A stretch of DNA of 64,000 nucleotides from Otatea glauca. Its lineage: Eukaryota > Streptophyta > Magnoliopsida > Poales > Poaceae. The stretch's first letter is position 1. Every line of letters begins with the position of its first letter. The stretch lies in the NCBI GenBank assembly GCA_036346275.1, contig CM070725.1, forward strand, positions 15,428,216 through 15,492,215, written 5' to 3'. Position numbers and translations under genes: made by a program. The notes beneath the pieces were generated by a model. That model ran no database searches. It saw only the letters and a list, made by a program, of their open reading frames with translations, and was not told the DNA's origin. Positions 56,617 through 64,000 of this stretch are shown in pieces.

Positions 56617-58897
56617 AACGGTGAGCCTTATACCGTGGTCGGCTATTCATCCTCTCGTATTTCTCCATTAATTGTAAAAATGTTGGTCCTGACCGTTTTG
56701 CTGGCTGCCTTAATGGAGATTTTTCTGCTTTGTACCATTTACCTACCTGAGGATTCCCTTTGGGTTTGATGGTTCTTGAATTTTTTCCTTCACGATCGGC
56801 TTCTATTTGTAAAGAGCCGATTGTAATCTTCAGTGTTTGATTGCCGTTCGAGCTTGATTGGATGTTGACTTGTCGATCCTTTTACGCTCGTCGTGCATCG
56901 GCTCTTTTCTTTAGCGAACAACGTACCATGTTGATGGGAAACGGATCAACATCAACTTGCATGGTCGGCTCATCAGCAAACTTCAACCGACCATCCTCAA
57001 TAGCAGATTGGATCTGTTGACGGAAGATATTGCAATCATTAGTGTTATGCGAATAAGAATGATGCCTCTTGCAATACCTGCATTTTTTTATCTCATCGGG
57101 CGACGGTATCACATGTCTCTTTGGCAATCGTATTATCTTTTCTTGCAGAAGTAAATCAAAAATACGATCGCACTTTGAAACATCGAAAGAGTACTTAACC
57201 TCCGACTTGTTCCTAGTCGGCTTAAGCCAAGAACAGACTAAGGACTTTTTGGATCCTTTTACCCATTCGGCTATGTTTATTTCTGCTTCCTCGTCTTCCG
57301 ATGAGTCACTTGGACAATATTCAACCATATTGACTTTAGCCTTGTCCTTTTCTTTGTTATTGCTATTTTTAAATCTATCTCTGAACACTTTATTGTCAGT
57401 GAATCGGCTTTCTGAGCGATCGCGATGCAATAAGTGGCTAAGGTCGGTGAATTCTTGTCCTCGAATTTCTCCTAAGCGGCGGAATCAAACCTTGGAATGC
57501 TAAATCGGCAAGTTGGTTGTCAGGCAATGTGACGCTAAAACACCGATTCCTAATTTCTCTAAATCTCTTGATGTAATCCGTTACCGATTCCCCAAACTTT
57601 TGCCGCACAGAACTCAGATCTGAAATCCTGAGCTCCAAACTGCCTGAAAAGAAGTATTCATTAAATCGGCTTTCCAAATCGTTCCATAAATGGACCGAAT
57701 TCGGAGGCAAGCAAGTAAACCAAGTAAACGCTGCCCCAGACAGAGACAACGGGAATAGTTTAATTTTAAGCCCGTCGGACTGGGCCGCTTTACCGCTTGT
57801 GCGATAAAGCGTCCAACGTGTTCCAGGGTGGTGATAGAATCATCCCCAGAGAATTTGACGAAGTCTGGAACTCTGAAGTTATGAGGGTAGGGCATGCGAT
57901 CTATGTAATCGGGATGCGGCTTTCTATAGCCGATAACCTTCCCTTTTGGTTGTATGCCGAATTGGTCCCTCAAAATGGCAGAGATCTGATCGGCCCAATT
58001 AGCATTATCGGCCATAGCAGGCCCTTGATAATATCTGTCATAATCGGCGTTCTGCCCCCCGAGTGCGAGCTCGGGTTGCCAATTATGTTGTCCTGCCGGT
58101 GCGCGATCATCTTGCTCGTCGCGATTCGTCGACTTGAGGTTACGCACCGGTACAAATGGTTCTGAGTATGTTACTACCTTATGTAGACCCAGATTTCTCA
58201 GCAGGGTGGGTTCTTGTGAGAATCTCTCGGAGCTAATCGGCTGTGAAACCGATTGGGGAAAAGCGTAGAACGGAGCCGACGGTGGCAAATTGATTGATGC
58301 ATCCAACTTAGCAGCGTCGGTATAGGAGTGGTAATGGCTCACCCCACTTGACCGAGGGTCCCTAGGCAATATGACCGTCGGTTGTGTGGGCATCATGGTA
58401 GGAGGTGAGGTTATAGCCGATGGTTTAGGATCGGCCGGTGTGCTCTGCGTGCTTTGCGGTACTGAAAAAACAGGATAATTTGGCAGAGCTTGCAATGGGT
58501 CGAGTAGACTTCCTGACGAGACCAACTCTTGGGCTATAGATTTAACGCTATTTGCTATCATCGGCTTAAGCGTTGTTACGAGAGCCGATGATTGGTTTAT
58601 CAAAGCGTGGTGCACAGACTAATTAATCATAGCCGATAATTCGGCTTGAGCAGGCAGATATCGGCTTACCTGTTCTGTTACACCAGCATCTCCCAGGGCG
58701 TTGACCGTCGGCAGGGCGGATTTTTGAGTGACACCGCGTCTAGTTTTCTGATAGCAACTTAGCATCATCTCTTCCAGCGCGGCCTTCCGAGCTTCAATCT
58801 CTTGACGTTGCTCTGCAGATAAATCGTCCATTGTTGGGACGATTATAGCTTCTGCGTTGAGATCTGATGGCGGAATCGACTTCCCTGATGAAGACAT
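56617..58897 (-). pseudogene. Gypsy-1 Gag (one stop, frameshifts)
   Basis: The start at 58897 (MSSSGKSIPPSDLNAEAII) lies four bases after the primer binding site. An in-frame TAG occurs at 58619-58621, after which the same frame continues to about 57790 with a proline-rich segment and a PDFVKFSGDDSITTLEHVGR capsid block. A frameshift leads to PLSLSGAAFTWFTCLP, LRISDLSSVRQKFGESVTDY (57438-57749), and another to the C-terminal part (56882-57430). That part has an acidic patch (SDSSEDEEAEIN) and a zinc-like CRYCKRHHSYSHNTNDC motif. The protein would form the particle core. Solo LTR B ends this segment. Confidence 0.82.
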
Positions 58898-58900
58898 TGC

Positions 58901-58920
58901 GTGTCCCACCGGGCGTGCCA
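58901..58920 (-). other. Gypsy-1 primer binding site
   Basis: On the minus strand it reads TGGCACGCCCGGTGGGACAC, six bases from the 5' LTR end. The same site occurs in element F and, with changes, in element E. Confidence 0.75.
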
Positions 58921-58926
58921 AGAGTG

Positions 58927-59585
58927 TGTTGGCGTCAAAAACTTGATGTAGGGTTTCTGACAGCAGCACACCAGACGAACACCGGGTTCAGAGCGTGCCA
59001 GTCGATTTGACCTGGAATCGACAAGGTAAAAATATAAAATTCAATCAAAAGCCGATCGTCAAAATCAATCGGCTTAGATTCAATCAGCTTGAAGCCGATT
59101 AAGATCAAAGTAACAAGATAAATCTAATTAGCCGATTAAGGCTAATCAGAGGATAAAGGCAGATATATTCTGAATAAGGCAATGCGCAACAAAATCAGAA
59201 CAAATCGAACCTGAGGTGTAATTGACGAAGATCAACAATCGGCGATGCGCAACTTTATTGATCAAGATCGATTACAAAGGCTAAATTACAGAAGCTACTT
59301 CTAGTCGACAGGAAAAGTAGAAAAAGTAAAGATTGGTTGATTGTATTATGTTTTTGATCCCCGTGTAATTCGCTTTGGACCTTCTTTTATACCCTCGGCC
59401 GATTGTGTCCTGTTACAATACGCTTCAAGTCCGTATCCGTATCGGCCTTATCTCGGACGGTTGTTTTTCTTTAAAAATCTTGCAGTTACCAAAATATCTC
59501 CAAACCTTTCCATCCTGGTCGTTAATTCCGTATCTTTGACTTTATTGCCGATTTTGACCAAGTTTGCCAAATTTTGGTGCAAACA
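58927..59585 (-). repeat. Gypsy-1 5' LTR
   Basis: The plus-strand segment from TGTTGGCGTC to GTGCAAACA matches 44881-45529 closely. The exceptions are a short divergent stretch near 58960-59005 and small indels. A minus-strand TATA box lies at 59384-59391. Confidence 0.9.
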
Positions 59586-59590
59586 GGTAT

Positions 59591-61490
59591 ATTGCTCATT
59601 CACCCATCAAGTATCCACCAGCTGCCATGTAGTACTTTTTGACTCCCAATTCCCAAGTTTTTCTTTATTTCTTCTGACTTCAAAGGTGACTGTGAGGAAA
59701 GATTGTTCTGATTTGTGTTGTATGAATGGATTATCTAATTTCTCTTTGTTTCCTTAACATTTTGTGCACTGAATGGTTGGATCATATTGGAGTATTGACA
59801 AATTGTCCCTCTGTACTCCGTAGTATAGAGGTCCTATAATCTAATCATGTTTCATGGATCCGAAGTATCCAGGTGTTCCCATCTTAATTTTTTGCTATCC
59901 TTAGGTCTTTATCACTTCAACCACAACTAGATTTATGTGATATCCTTGCATGCCTTTCTGCTTGTTGAGAAGAGAATTGGACCTCAAAGCTTTCTGACAA
60001 AATGCCCATTGCCTAACCCATTTTCCAGGACCTTGACAGAACACGATCAAATGTCTCTGGAAGTGTATGCTGCTGCCTACAATGTGAATAGGAGTTAATG
60101 TTCCTGTTGCTTGATAATTCAAGGAAGAAATAGGCAAGAGTCAATCGTAGATACAGGCTATGGAACTGGCCATTTTAAAAATATTTTCTATGGTAGAATG
60201 CCCCTAAAGGTTTCTAATTAGTGATATATGATGTGATGCAATACAGTCAGGTTTTTTCATACTAATAGGGGCTCCGGTCTTGGAGGCGGCACAGCCGCCG
60301 AAGCTCACCGTTGGTTCATCTGCTGGCAGCTGCCTCTTCTTTGTATGGTATGCAATCGCGTTAAACCAAATTTTCTATGCAAGGGAAACATACCACATCT
60401 TAGTAAGATAGATGAGTTAAATGTTCTGATTACAAATAGCAGAAAGAAACTAGATGCTTGGCAAACAAAAAGAAAAATGAAAAAGGAATCATTTTTGCAA
60501 TTTACTATAAACTCTAATAACCACTCTCTTCTCTTTTATTCACCTACGGTTAGATTGTTCATACAAATTTATGATTCAGATGGTACTTGTATTGTGTATT
60601 GTAGTTAGTTTTTAAACTATGAAGTGCTCAAGTTTGTTGACTGCCAATTGTTGGATACATCTCATTGTTTGCACATCTTTCAGTTTTTGGCATGTAATAG
60701 ATACTAAAATGCATTTTTTTCCTATTTACTGTATAAGGAAGCCTTGACAAGACTACACACTGAATCAGTAACAAGGGCACTCTAAAAAAATGCAACACCA
60801 AGAATTGAGTCAAAGTGAATATCTACAAAAATCCTGACATTAAAGGGAGTAGTTTCATCCTATGATGCCTGGATCTTATTGTGTTTTGTCATTCTGATTG
60901 GAAGTGGCTTGTCCAGGAACATTTCTCTAGCAACTAGCAAGGAAAGTAATTGGGCACTTACAGAACAAAATCATGATCATCGATCGTATGAGCCAGGTGC
61001 AAGAACAATGGGCAGAATGAATGGTTATTTTGTTTGGTAGCCATGATATTGGAAGTGATGTGGGCCCACATGAATCTAAGTGTGACGATGTAACCTCTTT
61101 CCTCAAATAATTTTATATATGCTCACCAATTCATTTATATGTATTAACTGATATAGGCCTTATTTTTTTTGTAGGGCTCTAAAAAAAGCTGAGTAGATGC
61201 ATGAAAAGCTAGATTTTATTGATGAGGGGATTTTCTACATTAAATCACAAGGAACAATCTGATAGTGCGACATCAGCTGAAGATTAGCAAAGTTATCATA
61301 TTTCTAGGTGTAGTTTTGGTGATCAATTAGCCTCCATAATGTTGGTACTGCATGAATTTATTTTTGCATGCATGTTCCTACATTGAGTTTACATTTTTAA
61401 TATTGTATGCAAAGAAGGAGTTCGAGTTGTTTGGTTTCAATAAATGGAAAGTGGTTGCTATTAATATGTTATTGATTGATTATATTCTTA
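59591..61490. other. CACTA-2 right interior, no firm gene
   Basis: AT-rich DNA with one GC-richer island at 60265-60340 (gaggcggcacagccgccgaag) followed by an 87-codon plus-strand frame (60345-60608) that has no recognised domain. It is not similar to transposase. It may include captured host sequence. Confidence 0.35.
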
Positions 61491-61499
61491 TGTTTAAAT

Positions 61500-61910
61500 A
61501 TTGGTCGTTAATCCCAAAAAAGTACATATTGCAATGGTTTAATTGGTAGAAATGGTCGTAGATATAAAACATGTGGTCGTTAATATCATGAATGTGCCCT
61601 ACATTATAGCAATGAAATAGGTGGTCGTTAATGCTGCAATAGTGGCCATCGTGTTGTTACCAACGACCAAAAAGTGGTCGCTAATACTAGAAATATGGTT
61701 ATTGATACTTCAAAATTAACGATGACATACTATCCCATCATTAAAAAATTAATGATGGGAAATTCTACGTGGTTGTTAATACTATTAATGACGAAGCCTT
61801 TAATGACGACTAATGACCACAATTTTATGGTCGTTAATAACTTTTAATGACCACATTTGGACTTTTAACGACCACATCTAGTGTCGTTGATAATTGTTTT
61901 CCTTGTAGTG
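61500..61910. repeat. CACTA-2 right subterminal repeats
   Basis: Copies of tggtcgttaat, with variants tggtcgctaat and tggttgttaat, start near 61502, 61571, 61621, 61673, 61770 and 61837, together with inverted forms such as aacgaccaca. They lie just inside the terminal repeat, as transposase-binding repeats do in this superfamily. Confidence 0.8.
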
Positions 61911-63475
61911 AAGTTAGCCTTGCCATTCAATTCACGAGGGATATGGCAAATCGAAAAAGAATTAAACAAGCCGATTATATTGAGACACTGCTCTAAATAT
62001 TTAACCAAGATTTCATCGCAGCAGTTGTATTCTCCTTTGACCTGTTGAACTACTAACAGGGAATCCCCATAAGCCTCAATGGAGTTGACACCGACGTTGT
62101 TGACTAACTGTAGGATTTTAAGTAATGTTTCAAATTTGGCATGATTATTAGAGTATTTGCAATTTAGCTTGAATGCAAACTCAAAACTATATCCTTTTGG
62201 TGATACTAGAATGATCCCGATACCATGACCTTCTCGACATACCAACCCATCAAAAAACAAGTGCCAAAGTGCAACAGAAACGAAGTCTGCATTTACATTG
62301 GTTTCATGCCCCGTTATAAAATCGGCAATCGGCTAACCCTTGATGGCCTTAGCCTATTCATATATCAGATCGAACTAGATGAGTGTGTATGCGCATTTGC
62401 CAAGTCGACCTCTTAGGATTGGAGCCGGTAGCATGTATTTTATAACATCAGTTTTGCAAACGACTTTACAAACTGATGCTAATATATAATGCCTTAACTT
62501 GGTGCAAGCAAAATATAATGATAAACAATTTTTTTCTAATAAAGGGTACCTGGTTTCTGCATCAATTAACTGTCGGCTTAAGTAGAAAATAACGCACTCT
62601 TTACCATTGATTTCCTACACCAAAATAGCTCCAATCATTGCCTCTTCAGCCGATATATAGAGTTTAAATGGTATCCCCTTCTTGGGTGCAGCTAATACTG
62701 GAGGCTTAGACAAATATTCTTTATGCTCTCAAGAGCACTTTGTTAATCAGCTTCCCAAACAAATTCTTGATCTCCCTTTAATTTCAAGAATGGGGTAAAT
62801 ACACTGATACGGCCAAACAAGTTTGAAATAAAACATTATAAATAATATATCTTGCTGATCAACTTTTGTAAATCCTTTTTGCAAGTTAGTGGTTTAGTAA
62901 TGACTATGGCTTTTACCATTTCTTGGTTAACTTCAATCCCTCTCTCATGGATCATAAAGCCAAGAATTGACCAATCGACACTCCAAAAGTGCATTTGTAT
63001 GGATTCATCATCAAACCTTGTGCTCTTGTCTTCTTGAACACTGTCTCCAAATTGGCTAGATGCTAGAAATCTTTCTTAGATTTTACGACAAAATCATCAA
63101 TGTACATTTCCACAATATGGCCGATTAAATCACGAAAAATCAAATTCATAGCGCGTAGATATATTACGCTAGTATTTTTTAAGCCGAATGTCATAACAAC
63201 CCACTGAAACAAACGAAGGGCATCAGGGCACTTGAAGGATGTCTTAGGGATATCGGCTTTTGCCATGAATATTTGATTATAACCAGTATTGCCATCAAGA
63301 GAACTAATAATCTTATTTCCTGATGTAGCATCGATAAGCATATCTGCTATAGGCATCGGATATTTATCTTTGGGTGTAGCTTTATTTAAATCTCTAAAAT
63401 CAACACACACTCTGAGTTTACCATTTTTCTTCATAATAGGAATGATATTAGAAACCCATTCAACATATCGACAAA
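61911..63475 (-). pseudogene. Gypsy-2 reverse transcriptase and RNase H
   Basis: On the minus strand, from high to low positions: reverse transcriptase with IMKKNGKLRVCVDFRDLN, ATPKDKYPMPIADMLIDA, SLDGNTGYNQIF and the catalytic YIDDFVVK (63063-63434), a decayed connection region (62420-63060), and RNase H with FFDGLVCREGHGIGIIL and EAYGDSLLVVQQVKGEY (61911-62260). It is homologous to Gypsy-1 over its length. It is cut on the left by CACTA-2 and on the right, within the N-terminal reverse transcriptase region, by a solo LTR. Confidence 0.82.
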
Positions 63476-64000
63476 TGTCGGGACCCGAATATACAAATCT
63501 GGATCCTCTGTGTATATCGCACTAGTCCAGGATCACGCTAGTGCACAAAGGCTTAACATAGATGAATATCACAATCATACACAGCGGATCATAATAAAAG
63601 ACTTCATGTATTAATTATTAACCTATTGACTGACCTTATGGTCAATCTTACATGACTCTGCCACATGGGCTAATCTATGATGAACAAATTTAACAACAGC
63701 GGAATGAAAAAGCAGATAAACCCTCAGTGTACCACAGACAACTGACAAGACTCGCACCCTAAACATACATCTCTTCTGGATACTCCTCCAAAACTGGTGT
63801 AGACTCCTCCTGAACTAGTGATGTTGTTGATGGCAAGGGTGAGTATATAAAGTACTCAACAAGTTATGCACAGAATGCAAGTCTAACAAAACTATATGCA
63901 AGGCTTATTCCAAATGAATGGATGATATGGCTATTTTGCAAATAAGCAGCATTTATATAAGAATACAATAACTAGATTGAAATGATAGTAAAACAAATAA
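63476..64000 (-). mobile_element. Fourth TGTAACATCCC-family LTR copy (cut by window end)
   Basis: It starts at TGTCGGGACCCG, the end shared with copies B (TGTAAGGACCCG) and C (TGTTGGGACCC), and continues in line with copy C (for example the taaagtactcaacaagtt region near 63850). It interrupts the Gypsy-2 reverse transcriptase after acaaa. Whether it is a solo LTR or a full element cannot be told here. Confidence 0.82.

Larger units (their letters stand above)
44881..59585 (-). mobile_element. Gypsy-1: complete Tat-like Gypsy element with antisense PMD gene
   Basis: Two closely similar LTRs (44881-45529 and 58927-59585) are flanked by an exact 5-bp duplication GGTAT (44876-44880 and 59586-59590). 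On the minus strand the order is primer site, Gag, zinc knuckle, protease, reverse transcriptase, RNase H, integrase. That is Gypsy (Ty3) order with reverse transcriptase sequence of the Tat lineage. Between integrase and the 3' LTR, on the opposite strand, lies the PMD gene. Net length without solo LTR B is about 11.6 kb. Only the RNase H-integrase frame is long and intact; the rest has single stops and frameshifts. The LTRs differ little, so the insertion is relatively young. Confidence 0.92.
44445..61910. mobile_element. CACTA-2: non-autonomous CACTA element carrying Gypsy-1
   Basis: The ends are CACTACTAGAATTCC (44445) and, in complement, CACTACAAGGAAAAC (to 61910), with an exact 3-bp duplication AAG (44442-44444 and 61911-61913). 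The Gypsy-2 sequence joins correctly across it. Without Gypsy-1 the element is about 2.76 kb. The right end has repeated copies of tggtcgttaat, and one related copy is at the left (44501). No transposase domain is visible, so it depended on another element. Its family differs from CACTA-1 in both termini and subterminal motif. Confidence 0.88.
37215..64000 (-). mobile_element. Gypsy-2: Tat-like Gypsy element, host of tower 2 (runs off window)
   Basis: It opens with its 3' LTR (37215-37872), then the antisense PMD gene (38223-41083), the integrase C terminus (41345-41433), RNase H-integrase remnants (about 44200-44444, and 61911-62300) and reverse transcriptase (to 63475). All of these align in order with Gypsy-1 on the minus strand. 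It is interrupted by element F, by CACTA-2 and, at 63476, by a solo LTR of the TGTAACATCCC family. About 1 kb of integrase is missing at the F insertion. The 5' LTR and gag lie outside the window. It is more decayed than Gypsy-1, as expected for the host of the nest. Confidence 0.85.

Overview
This window looks like heterochromatic or intergenic DNA from a grass (Poaceae) nuclear genome. I see no intact host gene, no tRNA or rRNA, and no prokaryotic features. Nearly everything is transposable elements inserted into one another. The grass assignment is an inference from the element types: CACTA elements with tnp2-type transposases and ccggcggtgata subterminal repeats, Tat-like Gypsy elements with antisense genes, and large solo LTRs beginning TGTAACATCCC. 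I cannot name the species.

Tower 1 (about 1402-32971). The host is an old Copia element of about 5.5 kb net (LTRs 1402-1622 and 32747-32971), split three ways. Its gag start is split by a solo-LTR-like insertion D (1701-14549), which is itself split by a complete CACTA element (CACTA-1, 4160-13864, TSD GAC). Its protease region is split by a 3.2-kb solo LTR (copy C, 15851-29091). C is split by a non-coding, GC-rich LTR element E (17369-27395, TSD AAAAC), and E is split by another solo LTR of the same family as C (copy A, 19967-23013, TSD CCGGA).

Middle (32972-37214). Mostly unassigned sequence, with a 240-bp direct repeat (34729-34969 and 36975-37213) flanking remnants that resemble the second gene of grass CACTA elements.

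Tower 2 (37215 to beyond the window end). The host is a Gypsy element (Gypsy-2, minus strand) containing a truncated LTR element F (41434 to about 44200) and a non-autonomous CACTA element (CACTA-2, 44445-61910, TSD AAG). Inside CACTA-2 sits a complete, related Gypsy element (Gypsy-1, 44881-59585, TSD GGTAT), and inside Gypsy-1 a third solo LTR (copy B, 53483-56616). A fourth copy of that LTR family enters Gypsy-2 at 63476 and runs out of the window.

The most interesting content is a spliced, antisense plant-mobile-domain (PMD) gene inside both Gypsy elements. It sits between integrase and the 3' LTR on the opposite strand, and both copies keep a TATA box, three introns at corresponding places and a C-terminal coiled coil. 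Element E carries a different antisense gene (PF04195-like, 'putative gypsy type transposon') with its own TATA-like box. Two LTR-element families in one window therefore carry an antisense gene with what looks like a private promoter. CACTA-1 is notable for a third, internal copy of its subterminal repeat array placed directly upstream of its second gene.
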